From Novosphingobium olei (GTDB lineage Bacteria > Pseudomonadota > Alphaproteobacteria > Sphingomonadales > Sphingomonadaceae), in assembly GCF_012927405.1 (NCBI RefSeq), contig NZ_JABBGM010000007.1, positions 1 through 64,000 on the forward strand: a stretch of 64,000 bases of DNA. Reading direction: 5' to 3'. The notes below the pieces were generated by a model. That model saw only the letters and a list, made by a program, of their open reading frames with translations. It was not told where the DNA came from and searched no databases. Of the stretch, positions 7,446 to 16,932 are shown piece after piece (positions within the stretch are counted from its first letter, which is position 1; the number at the start of each line of letters is the position of its first letter). The translations under genes were made by a program, and so were the position numbers.

Positions 7446-9762
7446 CACCTGGTCCGATCAGGCCCGCCCCGGCCAGCTCAAGCACCATTCGGCGCGCGGG
7501 AACATGCCGCGCAACGCGGGCAATTTCACTCGCGGCTCGCAGCTCATCACGCACGAATTCCTGATGTGGTTTTCCTCGGCGAAGATGCCGCTGCTGGTGT
7601 GGTTCTTCACGTTCCTGATCGCGCTCTCGATCGTCCTCGCGCTGCTGCTTCACGAGCATGAAGTGCAGATGATCCTGATGCGGATCTATGCGGAGGGATG
7701 GAGCTTCATGGAGTTCAGCCCGCGCAAGATCCTCAACCTAACCTTGCCCTCCGGCCGCGTGATCCCTGCCCCCGTTTCGATGATCGCCAGCCACCCTGAT
7801 GTCGTCATCGCCTGGAACAAGCTGATGCGCGCAATTTGGGGTTCGCTGTTCATCTCGCTGTTCGTCGCGGTGCCGCTTTCGGTCTGGTTCATCGACCTCT
7901 CGCGCAAGCGCGGCAAGGCGATCCTCGAAGAACGCCACCAGCGCGGCGCGATGCTGGTCGACGCCAAGGAGCTTGCCGCCGTGATCAACCAGCACAACAG
8001 CGCCGCGCTTGCCCAGGAGATTGCCGAACGGATGCCCGGCAAGACCATGGACGACGTCATGAAAATGAGCTTTGCCGAGCGCAAGGCCGCCGGCATCCAC
8101 CACGTCTACAACATCGCCGGCGTATCGTTTCCGTGGCGGAGCGAACAGGCTCACACGATCATGATCGGGTCGACCGGGACCGGCAAGACCACGCAGATGC
8201 GGGACATGATCGCGCAGATGCGCGTGCGCCAGGATCGGGCGGTCGTGTTCGATCTTACCGGGGCCTACGTCGAGGCGTTCTATAACCCCGAGACCGACAC
8301 GATCCTCAACCCGATGGACGAGCGCTGCCCGAGCTGGTCGCTGTTCGACGAGGGCAAGAACTACGCCGACTTCACCGCGATCGCATCAGCCATCTTGCCG
8401 ACCGACGGCGGCGGCTCGGACCCCTTCTGGATGCTGGGAGCAAGGACATTGTTTGTGCAGACCTGCGTCCAGCTCATGAAGCTCGGCCAGGCGACCAACG
8501 CCGCACTCGCCTACCGGCTGATGATGGCCGACCTTGAAGAGGTCCACGAACTGCTTCGCAATACCATTGCCGAGCCGCTGACCGCGCCAGTCGCGGCGCG
8601 CATGGCCGAGTCTGTCCGTGCAGTTCTCAACACCAATGCCCAGGCCTTGTTGTTTATTCCCGAAGGCAAGGAACCCTTCTCGATTTGCGACTGGATTCGC
8701 CACCAGGACAAGCCGGGCTCGATCCTGTTCATTACCTCTTCGCATAACGAACTGGTGCTCAACCGGGCGCTCTTGTCGCTGTGGATGAACCTTGCGGTGC
8801 ATACCCTGATGCGGCTGCCGCGCACCCGGTCATTGCGCACCTGGTTCTTCTTCGACGAAGTCCATGCGCTGCACCGCCTGCCAGCGATCGAAGACGGCTT
8901 GCAGACTGCGCGCGGCTTTGGCGGCGCCTTCGTGCTCGGCATCCATTCCTTCGCCAAGCTAGCCGAGACCTATGGCAAGGAAGGCGCGCAGAACCTTGCC
9001 TCGCTGGCCCGCACCAAGCTGATCCTGGCAGCGGCCGATCGCGACACCGCCGAGCACTGCTCGGACTACATTGGTCACCGCGAAGTGCGGATGATGGATG
9101 AGGCCTACAGCTACGGCTATTCCAACATCCGCGACGCCGCGACCATTACCCCGCGCTCGGAAGTGCAGCCGCTGGTGATCCCCGATGACATCATGCGCCT
9201 GCCTTCGCTGCGCGGGTTCCTGGTCTTTCCGGAAGGGTTCGATGCGGCGCGGATCAGGCTCACCTACAAGGACTACCCCAAGGTCGCAGAGGGCTACATT
9301 CTGCGCGAGAACGTCGAGCCTATCGAGTTCATCTCCATGCCCAAGGGTGACGATGAAGTCGCCGAGACCGGCGGCCGGGACCGCAGCGGCGAACCGGAAC
9401 TGGAGCCGCGCGGCGAAGACCTTGGGCGCGACCCCGCAGTGCCGTTGTCACCGGCGCTCGAGCCCGACGCCAATGCGCCGGAAATCATGCCCGATGGACC
9501 AAATCCTGATCCCAGTGTCGGCAAGCAGATGGCATTTCGTCTGGAGCAAGCGCCTCAGAACGAACGCACCAATAGCCGCGAGCAGGACCCGAGTCAGAAG
9601 GCTGAAAAGAGTTCCGCGTCCAAGCCTGCCGCGCAGCGCACCGTCGGGTCCCGCGAACTCAATGACCCCGCCATCCCCGACAAGGAATCTGAGCGCGGCG
9701 CGAAGACCGCCAAGGGGATCGAGGACCAATCGCATTCCCGTGACGACGGACCGGAGCTCTAG
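7432..9762 (+). CDS. traD: Type IV coupling protein TraD
   Basis: A 776-residue TraD/TraG-class coupling ATPase that links the relaxosome to the secretion channel. Two N-terminal membrane segments lie at about 50-74 and 134-155. Walker A is GSTGTGKTT at 246-254 and Walker B is FFFDEVHAL near 471. The last ~140 residues are hydrophilic, Pro/Glu-rich and probably disordered, as in F TraD, where the tail contacts the relaxase. It overlaps the RHH gene and is followed 3 bases later by the relaxase gene, so the three form one operon. Confidence 0.93.
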   Translation: MRRPDTWSDQARPGQLKHHSARGNMPRNAGNFTRGSQLITHEFLMWFSSAKMPLLVWFFTFLIALSIVLALLLHEHEVQMILMRIYAEGWSFMEFSPRKILNLTLPSGRVIPAPVSMIASHPDVVIAWNKLMRAIWGSLFISLFVAVPLSVWFIDLSRKRGKAILEERHQRGAMLVDAKELAAVINQHNSAALAQEIAERMPGKTMDDVMKMSFAERKAAGIHHVYNIAGVSFPWRSEQAHTIMIGSTGTGKTTQMRDMIAQMRVRQDRAVVFDLTGAYVEAFYNPETDTILNPMDERCPSWSLFDEGKNYADFTAIASAILPTDGGGSDPFWMLGARTLFVQTCVQLMKLGQATNAALAYRLMMADLEEVHELLRNTIAEPLTAPVAARMAESVRAVLNTNAQALLFIPEGKEPFSICDWIRHQDKPGSILFITSSHNELVLNRALLSLWMNLAVHTLMRLPRTRSLRTWFFFDEVHALHRLPAIEDGLQTARGFGGAFVLGIHSFAKLAETYGKEGAQNLASLARTKLILAAADRDTAEHCSDYIGHREVRMMDEAYSYGYSNIRDAATITPRSEVQPLVIPDDIMRLPSLRGFLVFPEGFDAARIRLTYKDYPKVAEGYILRENVEPIEFISMPKGDDEVAETGGRDRSGEPELEPRGEDLGRDPAVPLSPALEPDANAPEIMPDGPNPDPSVGKQMAFRLEQAPQNERTNSREQDPSQKAEKSSASKPAAQRTVGSRELNDPAIPDKESERGAKTAKGIEDQSHSRDDGPEL

Positions 9763-9765
9763 GCC

Positions 9766-12700
9766 ATGCACTCGATCGCCTCCGTCCGGTCGTCGAGCGG
9801 CGCTGCCGACTACTTCGCCAACGACAACTACTACTCGGCCGATGAGCACGCGGAAGCGGGGGTCTGGGGCGGCGAAGGTGCGCGCGCGCTGGGGCTTGAG
9901 GGGCAGGTCGAGCGCGATGCGTTCGAGGGCGTGCTCAATGGGCGGCTGCCCGACGGCGAGATGGTCGGGCAGGTCGAAGGTCGGCGCCTGGGTCTCGATC
10001 TCACCTTCTCGATGCCCAAGTCTGCCTCGATCCTGGCGCTGGTCAGCGGCGACCGGCGGATCATCGATGCGCACCTGGCGGCGGTCAAATCGACCATGTC
10101 GCAGCTTGTCGAAAAGCAGTTCGCCGAGAGCCGCAACTATGAGCGCAGCCGCAGCGGCGAACCCCAGAAGACCGGTAACCTCGTCTATGCCCTGTTCGCC
10201 CACGATACGAGCCGCGCGCTCGATCCGCAGGGGCATATCCACGCCGTCGTCGCCAATCTGACTCGCGATCCCAAGGGCACCTGGAAGGCGCTGTGGAACG
10301 GCGAGATCTGGAAGAACAACACCACGATCGGCCAGTTCTACCACGCCGCCTTCCGCGCCCAGTTGCAGAAGCTCGGCTACGAAACCGAGGCTGCCGGCAA
10401 ACACGGGTCGTTCGAGATCAAGGGCGTGCCCGCCGAGGTGATCAAGGCCTTCTCGACCCGCACCACCGAGATCGAGGCGAAGATCGCCGAGGTCGGGGCA
10501 ACCCGCCTCGAAACCAAGAAGCAGATCACGCTTTATACCCGCGATCCCAAGCTGGCGGTCGAGGATCGCGGCGCACTGGTCGAGGGCTGGCAGCAGCGCG
10601 CGGCCGAGCTCGGGTTCGACGGCAAGGCTCTTGTTGCCGCAGCCAAGGCGCGCGCCGAAGTCGAGGCGCGGCCGAGCTTCCGCGAGACGGCCACGGCCGC
10701 GATCGGCGAAGTTTCGACCCGGATCAACGCCGCGCTGCGCACCCCAAGTCCGCTTGCCGTGAGCGGGGCCGCAGCATTGTTCCTGTCGGCCGCCACCATC
10801 AAGGCTCAGCACGCCACCGCTTCGGCGATCCGTCATCTCTCCGAGCGCGAGGCAGCGTTCTCGCCGCAGGCAATCCTGGCGAGCGCGCTGGGGTTCCATA
10901 TCAAGGGCCTCGAGGGCGGCGCAGTGGTCCAGCGAATTGGCGAGCTCATTCGCGACGGGCACCTGATCCCCGGCAAGTCGGACCGGCTCGACGGGCACTC
11001 CGATCTCGTGACCACGCCGGCCGCACTGGCCATGGAGCAACGCATCCTTGACACCATCGAGCGGGGTCATGGCGAGGGCCGCGCCTTCATGCCGCCCGAG
11101 GCGGCGATGACCCGGCTGCAGGAGGCCGCGCGTGAACTTGGGCGCGAGCGTGCCGGGGTGGACACCTGGCAACTCAACGAAGGCCAACTCGCGGCGGGCG
11201 TGGCGATCCTCTCAGGCGGCGATCGCTTCCTCAACGTCCAGGGCGTCGCCGGTGCGGGCAAATCCACCCTGCTAGGCGCACTCGACAAGGTGCTGGACGC
11301 GGAAGGCGTGAAGCTTGTCGGGCTCGCTTTCCAGAACAAGATGGTCGCTGATCTGCGCGGTGGCGGCGGTCAGGGCATGTCGGCCGACCAGATGCGCGAG
11401 GCGGGGATCGAAGCCTATACCATCGCCCGGTTCCTCAATACCTACAGCTCGGCGGCCGCTGCAGGCAGCGGCGAGCGCTACGAGGCAGCGAAGGCTGCGC
11501 TCGCCAATACCGTCATCATCACCGACGAAAGCTCGATGGTTTCCTCGCGCGACATGCTGCGCCTGGTGACGCTCGCCGAGCAGCTCGACCTCGCCAAGGC
11601 GCCGTTCATGGGCGACCGCCAGCAATTGTCGGCGATCGAGCAGGGCAAGATGTTCGCGGTCTCGCAGGCCTCTGGTCAGGCGACCGTGCGGATGGATGAG
11701 AACATACGCCAGAAGAACTCGCCGCTTCTCCTCGCAGTTGCGGGGCTCTCGAACGAGGGCCATGCCGGCCTCGCACTTGACCTGCTTGCCGCGCACGGCC
11801 GCGTAATCGAAGCAGGGCCCGACCATGTCGCCCGCGCCGCCGAGCTGTGGCTCTCGCTCGAACCCGACAAGCGCGAAGCGACCGCGATCTTCACCGCCGG
11901 GCGTGACGATCGCGCCGAGATCAACGCTCGGGTCCAGGCGGGGTTGCTCAAGGAAGGGACATTGAGCGGCGCGGGCGTGCCGCTGGCGACCCTCCAGAGC
12001 GTCAACGCCACCCGCGAGGAGCTGCGGTTCGCCTCGACCTACCGGGTGGGTCAGGTGCTTGAGGCGCGGATGGAGGTGCGCGAGATCGGCCTCAAGGCCG
12101 GCGAATACCGGGTGAGCGAGGTGCGCAAGGACGGCAAGGTCGTGCTCGAGCGCGATGGCAAGCGCAAGGTCATCGATCCTGACCGGATCAATCCCGATCA
12201 CCGCTTCGACCGGCTCGGGCTTCATGAAGAGAAGCAGATCCGCCTCCACGACGGCGAAACCGTGTTTTGGCGTGACAAGGACGGGTCCCGAGACATTGCC
12301 AAGTCGACCTACGCCACCGTGCTCGAGGCGCGAGCAGAAGGCATCCGGGTCGAACTTGCGGACAAGCGGCAGCTTGTCCTGGTCCCCGGCGATCCGATGC
12401 TGCGCCGTCTCGACCTTGGCTATGCGCTCAACGCTCACATGGCGCAGGGCATGACCAAGCCACAGGCGATCGAGGTCATCTCTTCGACCCAGCGCAACCT
12501 TGCCACCCAGCGCACGCAGAACGTCCTCAATACCCGCGCCACTGACGACATGACCGTCGTCACCAACAACCTCGAAGGCCTGAAACAGCAACTCGACCGC
12601 ACGCCCGGCAACAAGACCTCAGCGCTCGAAGTCACCGGTAAGGTCGAGGTTGAGCCGCGCCATGTGAACCCGATCGATACCCGGCAGGTGCCCGAACTCC

Positions 12701-12807
12701 GCATGAGCCCCGAGCTCAAGGCCAAGCTCGACGCAGTGCTCGGCAAGGTGGCGGAGGCGCCGGTGAAGCAGATGCGCCCGGAAAAGACGCTGGGGCTCGA
12801 CCTGTGA
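9766..12807 (+). CDS. traI: MobF conjugative relaxase/helicase TraI (TrwC type)
   Basis: A 1013-residue relaxase that nicks at oriT and unwinds the transferred strand. The N-terminal domain has candidate catalytic tyrosines Y16, Y22 and Y23 and the three metal-binding histidines H146, H157 and H159 (FAHDTSRALDPQGHIHAVVA). The C-terminal half is a RecD-like SF1 helicase with Walker A GVAGAGKST at 493-501 and a DES motif in VIITDESSMV. The length is close to TrwC of R388 (966) and much shorter than F TraI, so the extra F domains are absent. All catalytic residues are in place. Confidence 0.95.
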   Translation: MHSIASVRSSSGAADYFANDNYYSADEHAEAGVWGGEGARALGLEGQVERDAFEGVLNGRLPDGEMVGQVEGRRLGLDLTFSMPKSASILALVSGDRRIIDAHLAAVKSTMSQLVEKQFAESRNYERSRSGEPQKTGNLVYALFAHDTSRALDPQGHIHAVVANLTRDPKGTWKALWNGEIWKNNTTIGQFYHAAFRAQLQKLGYETEAAGKHGSFEIKGVPAEVIKAFSTRTTEIEAKIAEVGATRLETKKQITLYTRDPKLAVEDRGALVEGWQQRAAELGFDGKALVAAAKARAEVEARPSFRETATAAIGEVSTRINAALRTPSPLAVSGAAALFLSAATIKAQHATASAIRHLSEREAAFSPQAILASALGFHIKGLEGGAVVQRIGELIRDGHLIPGKSDRLDGHSDLVTTPAALAMEQRILDTIERGHGEGRAFMPPEAAMTRLQEAARELGRERAGVDTWQLNEGQLAAGVAILSGGDRFLNVQGVAGAGKSTLLGALDKVLDAEGVKLVGLAFQNKMVADLRGGGGQGMSADQMREAGIEAYTIARFLNTYSSAAAAGSGERYEAAKAALANTVIITDESSMVSSRDMLRLVTLAEQLDLAKAPFMGDRQQLSAIEQGKMFAVSQASGQATVRMDENIRQKNSPLLLAVAGLSNEGHAGLALDLLAAHGRVIEAGPDHVARAAELWLSLEPDKREATAIFTAGRDDRAEINARVQAGLLKEGTLSGAGVPLATLQSVNATREELRFASTYRVGQVLEARMEVREIGLKAGEYRVSEVRKDGKVVLERDGKRKVIDPDRINPDHRFDRLGLHEEKQIRLHDGETVFWRDKDGSRDIAKSTYATVLEARAEGIRVELADKRQLVLVPGDPMLRRLDLGYALNAHMAQGMTKPQAIEVISSTQRNLATQRTQNVLNTRATDDMTVVTNNLEGLKQQLDRTPGNKTSALEVTGKVEVEPRHVNPIDTRQVPELRMSPELKAKLDAVLGKVAEAPVKQMRPEKTLGLDL

Positions 12808-13046
12808 GGGCTCGGTTTGCCTTTTCTCCCGACGCCGCGGGCCGCGTGTTCGATCGCGCGCAGGCAACTCTGGTCTGGCTGGCGGTGCTGGTTTTCTTGT
12901 CTTCCGAGCCGGCGGTGCGCGGCCTGGCGATCGCCGCGATGCTCGCCGTCGCGCTCGCGGCAACGGTGGTCGCGCTCCTCGCTGAGGCCGCCCCGTCCCT
13001 TCCTCAATCGCCAACCCCTCCCCCGGCTGCCCATCCTGGAGACTGA
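12804..13046 (+). CDS. Small two-helix membrane protein
   Basis: An 80-residue protein with hydrophobic segments at about 22-35 and 40-60 and a Pro-rich tail. It starts with a GTG that overlaps the stop of traI by 4 bases, indicating coupled translation. No family is recognised. It is probably an inner-membrane accessory of the mobilisation operon. Confidence 0.6.
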   Translation: MRARFAFSPDAAGRVFDRAQATLVWLAVLVFLSSEPAVRGLAIAAMLAVALAATVVALLAEAAPSLPQSPTPPPAAHPGD

Positions 13047-13048
13047 CC

Positions 13049-13252
13049 ATGGCCTACGAGCATGACGAAATCGGCGACTTTGCCAGCGAGCGCGACGCGC
13101 AGGACTGGGCCGAGCGCAACAACATCGATCCATCAGATCTCCACTTCCGCGCCCGCGGCAAGCGGGGTGTCACCCTGAGCGTGCGCCGGTCGGCGCTCGG
13201 GGATTCATCGCAAGCCGACCTCTCGTTCGGTCGGCGGACCGGCTTTTTCTGA
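13049..13252 (+). CDS. Small conserved-looking hydrophilic protein
   Basis: A 67-residue acidic-to-basic protein (MAYEHDEIGDFASERDAQDW) starting 2 bases after the previous gene. It has no transmembrane helix or known motif. The tight spacing says it belongs to the traD-traI operon. Confidence 0.6.
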   Translation: MAYEHDEIGDFASERDAQDWAERNNIDPSDLHFRARGKRGVTLSVRRSALGDSSQADLSFGRRTGFF

Positions 13253-13271
13253 AAACCCAAGGAGAATGATG

Positions 13272-13628
13272 ATGAAGTGTACTCTCTATCTCGTCCTGCC
13301 GTTGCTTGCGGTAACGGCCACCCCTGCCCTCGCGGCGAATCCGAGCTCGCAGGAGCCGGCGGCGACCGCAGCGACCCCCGCCGCCGCGCAGCGGGCAACC
13401 GACAGGGAGGCCATGACCGAGCAGGTCCGGCAGAAGCTCGCGCGCCTGCGCGAAGCGCTCGAAGCGCGCAAAGGGGATGCCAAGGCCGGCGTGCCGCGCG
13501 CCCAGCATGAAGTGCAAGGCCTCTGTTCGGATTGCCCGGACGAGGACACGCACGCCCATCATCATTCCGTCAGCGAAGGGAGCGAAGTCGACTGCATCGA
13601 GTGTGTCGACCGCGCAGTCTACGCCTGA
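13272..13628 (+). CDS. Exported small Cys/His-rich protein
   Basis: About 118 residues. A clear signal peptide (MKCTLYLVLPLLAVTATPALA) is followed by an Ala/Pro linker, an amphipathic helix and a C-terminal region with two CxxC motifs (CSDC and CIEC) around a HAHHH cluster, which could bind metal. Three ATG codons in a row occur at 13266-13274; AAGGAG spacing favours the last. It lies in the mobilisation operon but has no known counterpart that I recognise. Confidence 0.55.
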   Translation: MKCTLYLVLPLLAVTATPALAANPSSQEPAATAATPAAAQRATDREAMTEQVRQKLARLREALEARKGDAKAGVPRAQHEVQGLCSDCPDEDTHAHHHSVSEGSEVDCIECVDRAVYA

Positions 13629-13736
13629 TCGGGAAGGCGCGGTCCGGGTCACCTCCCACCGGGCCGCGCCGACCCGCTCATTCATTGTCGACCGGTTGGG
13701 CGCTGCCTTCGCCACGCACAAACCAGGAGAGATCCA

Positions 13737-16178
13737 ATGCTCGCTACTGCCGATGCCCCGCCTACCTCCGTCGCCCGCAATAGGCGGCGCAAGGCGTTAT
13801 GGCAGCCACGCGCTGACCAGACGCGCCTTGCAGCACGGGTCGCCGAGATCCTCAGAACCTCGAGCCATGCCTATCTTGAGGCCCCCACCGGATCGGGCAA
13901 GACCCTTACTATGGCGCTTATCGGCGAGCTCCGCGCAGAGGAGACCAAGGTCTACCTTGCGCATAGCGTTGATATCGTTGACCAGACTTCCCGTCAGTTT
14001 GATGCCTTCGCTGCCGCTGGCGTGATCTCCAACCGCGCGTCATGGCGTTGCACAACGTGGCAATCCTATCGCGAAGCAGTCCGGCGAGGCCGGCTCCAGG
14101 AACTCGTGGGCACGGCTTCGCCCGATCTGGTTTTTGTCGATGAATGCCACATCGGAGGCGGCGATGGGCCGGACAGCAATGTCTCCTTTCAGGCAATCCG
14201 CGCGACAGCAAGGAAAGTCGTCTGGGTTTCGGCAACTCCCTGGGACGTCAACGAGGCGGTACTTGGAGTTCGGGAGGGTTGCTCTGCGGTCCTGCGAATG
14301 CAGGAGGCGTTCAATCTCGAACTGCTCAATGCGACGGACATTGTCCGGATCGACTGCGGTCTCAGATTGCGAGCCGCGGTCGCACAGTTGGAAAAGAGCT
14401 CGGGGGCCGCCTTTTCGTCGCTTGCGAGGCAAAGCTTCGTAGTTGAGCAGGATTGTGCCGAGCTCGCCTATGATGACCTTTCTGGTCAGGTCGAAAAGTT
14501 GCTCGACCGCTCGTTGCGTCCATCTGACGTTTCGACCATTGTGCGCCATCGCATCCGCCTTCTCGCCGACGTCTATCTGCAGCGACATATGTCCGAACGC
14601 GCGATGTTCTGGCTGCCCAATCAGACCTATGCTCGTGAATGTGCGCAATACATCGCCGACCGGCTCCCGAGCGGGGAACGCGCCGAAGCCATCATCCATG
14701 ATCCCGGCAATAGCGTCGCCGAAATGGAATACGGTATTGCGGCGCGAGAGGCGTTTGCCAGGGAGGACGGCTCGGTCAGGGTTGCTTGCGTCGTATTCCG
14801 GCTCCGCGAAGGGTTCGATTCACCGGGGCTGCGTCTGGGTTTCGATTGTTCGTGGTCGCCGCGCAATTTGCGCGCAACGGTTCAGAAGATCGGTCGGCTA
14901 ACGCGCAAGGCCCCAGGCAAGCCGCGCAGTCAGTATTACTATGCGGTCGACGTTAAGACAGTCGCCGGGGCCCGAGCGAGCCAGTTATCCGAGGCCTTTC
15001 TCGGGGGGGTACAGGCCGCGCTTCGTGCGGACATACCCAGTGCGCAGTTCACAGCTGAGGCAATTATCGAGGCAGGTGCGATTGCCAACGCGATGAGCGG
15101 CAGCGTCGGCGGCGGGCCGCGCAGCTTCTGGTCGCAGGGCTCCTGGACGGGCGAAGCAATCACCCGCGCACATGTGCCGCTTTTCGAGTTCGACCAGGTT
15201 GCCGGATATGCCGAAGTCAGCCGAGCAACGCTCGATGCCGCTTTCCTCAAGCCGGACGAACAACTGGACGAGTCTGTTGTAGCCGAACTCGCGGAGCGTT
15301 TCCTGGAAGGGCTTGAGCAGGGCCAGCGCGCAGAAGACTATCCGCCTGCCGTGGTCAACGCTCTGCGGCGCTGCTGCACCAAACTGGATTCTCTCCATGA
15401 TTTGATGTTTCATCGCCGTCTCAACCGGGCCACGCCTGCTCTTGCGACCAGGTGGGGCTGTGTTCTGTCGGATGTTGTACTCGACCGGATGGACCGGGAC
15501 GATGCCATTGTCGCAGCGATCGAGGCAGGCAAACCGCGTCCGTCGCAAAGGACCTTTGAAGGGCAGCAGTTTTCTCGCGCTTTGATTGCAACTGGCCCCT
15601 ACTTTCGGCCTGATCTCGCGGCACGCTTGGCCGTCTTGGGACAATATGAGCCGCAGCAGGACAGGCGCATGCGGCTGAAGCATGAAACCGACTTGAACAT
15701 CGAGCGGATAGTCGGACTAATCGAACGCGGCGAAGAGCCACCTGCGCAAGGCACGGCCGACCGAAATCGGCTGAGTGGCTGGCTCTCGCCTTTTGGTTCA
15801 AAGACCCGTCCCGATGTGCGGGAGCGGATCGAGCGGGTCCGTCCCGACCTGATTCCGAAGGGGATTTCCTATGTCGAACGGGACGCCTCGCGCCGACAAC
15901 GGCAGCTAGAGATGATTGCATGGGTGACACAACACAAGGCCCTTCCCCCTGCAAGCAGCGGCCTCGGCAAAATTTTGAAGGCCTGGGTCCAGAGGAATCC
16001 CTCATTCCTTGCCGCATTTCTGAAGGAACTAAAAAATGCTGCGCGCCCGGGAAAGATCGACGTCAAACTCAAGCCTCGGACAAACCGAAAGCGCAAGGCT
16101 AGGAAGCCCTTGGCCAGGAGCGGGACACGCTCGGCAATATCGCCTGTCGCCCAGCATTCGGCCGCGATGCCGCGATGA
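13737..16178 (+). CDS. SF2 helicase with tandem C-terminal helical modules
   Basis: An 813-residue DEAD/DEAH-type ATPase. Walker A is APTGSGKT near 49-56, motif II is VFVDECH near 132-138, motif III is VSATPWD near 165, and motif VI is QKIGRLTR. The C-terminal third holds three similar modules starting near residues 588, 654 and 722, about 67 residues apart, with the pattern IxxxIExGxxxPP...L..WL....RPD. Their size and LxxWV signature recall the helicase-associated domain found in some plasmid and phage helicases. It is not a standard part of a transfer system. A role in DNA processing or defence is possible but unproven. Confidence 0.75.
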   Translation: MLATADAPPTSVARNRRRKALWQPRADQTRLAARVAEILRTSSHAYLEAPTGSGKTLTMALIGELRAEETKVYLAHSVDIVDQTSRQFDAFAAAGVISNRASWRCTTWQSYREAVRRGRLQELVGTASPDLVFVDECHIGGGDGPDSNVSFQAIRATARKVVWVSATPWDVNEAVLGVREGCSAVLRMQEAFNLELLNATDIVRIDCGLRLRAAVAQLEKSSGAAFSSLARQSFVVEQDCAELAYDDLSGQVEKLLDRSLRPSDVSTIVRHRIRLLADVYLQRHMSERAMFWLPNQTYARECAQYIADRLPSGERAEAIIHDPGNSVAEMEYGIAAREAFAREDGSVRVACVVFRLREGFDSPGLRLGFDCSWSPRNLRATVQKIGRLTRKAPGKPRSQYYYAVDVKTVAGARASQLSEAFLGGVQAALRADIPSAQFTAEAIIEAGAIANAMSGSVGGGPRSFWSQGSWTGEAITRAHVPLFEFDQVAGYAEVSRATLDAAFLKPDEQLDESVVAELAERFLEGLEQGQRAEDYPPAVVNALRRCCTKLDSLHDLMFHRRLNRATPALATRWGCVLSDVVLDRMDRDDAIVAAIEAGKPRPSQRTFEGQQFSRALIATGPYFRPDLAARLAVLGQYEPQQDRRMRLKHETDLNIERIVGLIERGEEPPAQGTADRNRLSGWLSPFGSKTRPDVRERIERVRPDLIPKGISYVERDASRRQRQLEMIAWVTQHKALPPASSGLGKILKAWVQRNPSFLAAFLKELKNAARPGKIDVKLKPRTNRKRKARKPLARSGTRSAISPVAQHSAAMPR

Positions 16179-16283
16179 CGCACATGCAACGCTGGAATTT
16201 GTCCGGCCGTTTGCTATGGACACCGACGTGTCCGCACAAGTGCTCCGGCACGCAATCTACCCAATTCGAACCCGATCCAGCAC

Positions 16284-16499
16284 ATGAACCTCCCTGCCCG
16301 CCGCACGGCCAACACCATAACCGGAACGATCGAGGCGGGACCGCGCGGACCGATCCTGCGCGATGCCGACGGCCTTGCCTGGCGGCTGCATTTTGGCGAG
16401 GAATCGGTGCCAGAAGGACTGGAGGGACAGGTCAGCGTGCGCGGCAAGATCGTACAGCCCGACCGGATCGACGTCGAGTTCTGCGCCGCGATTGATTGA
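16284..16499 (+). CDS. Small beta-rich protein (DUF5818-like)
   Basis: A 71-residue protein with the look of a small beta-barrel (TGTIEAGPRGPILRDADGLA, then VSVRGKIVQPDRIDV). This resembles DUF5818-type proteins common in sphingomonads. There is no signal peptide or catalytic motif. It lies about 100 bases downstream of the helicase gene on the same strand. The function is unknown. Confidence 0.5.
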   Translation: MNLPARRTANTITGTIEAGPRGPILRDADGLAWRLHFGEESVPEGLEGQVSVRGKIVQPDRIDVEFCAAID

Positions 16500-16738
16500 A
16501 TTCTCGGCTCGGCGCGCACGTGCAAACTGTACTCTACAGGTATCCATCGTCATGACGGGCCGGGAGCGGAATTAGCAGCCGATGTGATCTCGAGTAGTCG
16601 AAGCGCTGCGTGATAAGGGTGCCTACCTAAATTGCACCATTTCAGAGACATTATTCGGCAAATTTAACTTGGCGCAATATTGACAGATTCCCAAGTTTCA
16701 ACAATCGTTTGCTTGGATTTTGGCTCGGGGGCGGCTTG

Positions 16739-16930
16739 ATGCGAATGCAGCGACTGCTGATCGATCGAAGCACGCTTGACCTGATCACCTCAGATGCCCG
16801 GGACTTCCTCAATGTGCTGAACGCCGCCGGGCTATTGAAGGCATCGGCCCTGATGCAGGGCGTCCTCGAACAGCTCGCGTCGGACAGAAATCGCCTGCCC
16901 GAAGACAGTGACAAGACAGGTACAAACTAG
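16739..16930 (+). CDS. Small hypothetical protein
   Basis: A 63-residue ORF (MRMQRLLIDRSTLDLI) predicted to be mostly helical. The in-frame ATG at 16709 would add ten residues, and neither start has a clear ribosome site. The upstream 16500-16700 is AT-richer than its surroundings. It converges with the GntR-family gene ending at 16933. Confidence 0.35.
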   Translation: MRMQRLLIDRSTLDLITSDARDFLNVLNAAGLLKASALMQGVLEQLASDRNRLPEDSDKTGTN

Positions 16931-16932
16931 GG

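Noticed and set aside
9448..11187. 579-codon open frame antisense to traD and traI
   Set aside because: Its composition is that of a shadow ORF in high-GC DNA, and the plus-strand relaxase with all catalytic residues occupies the same bases.
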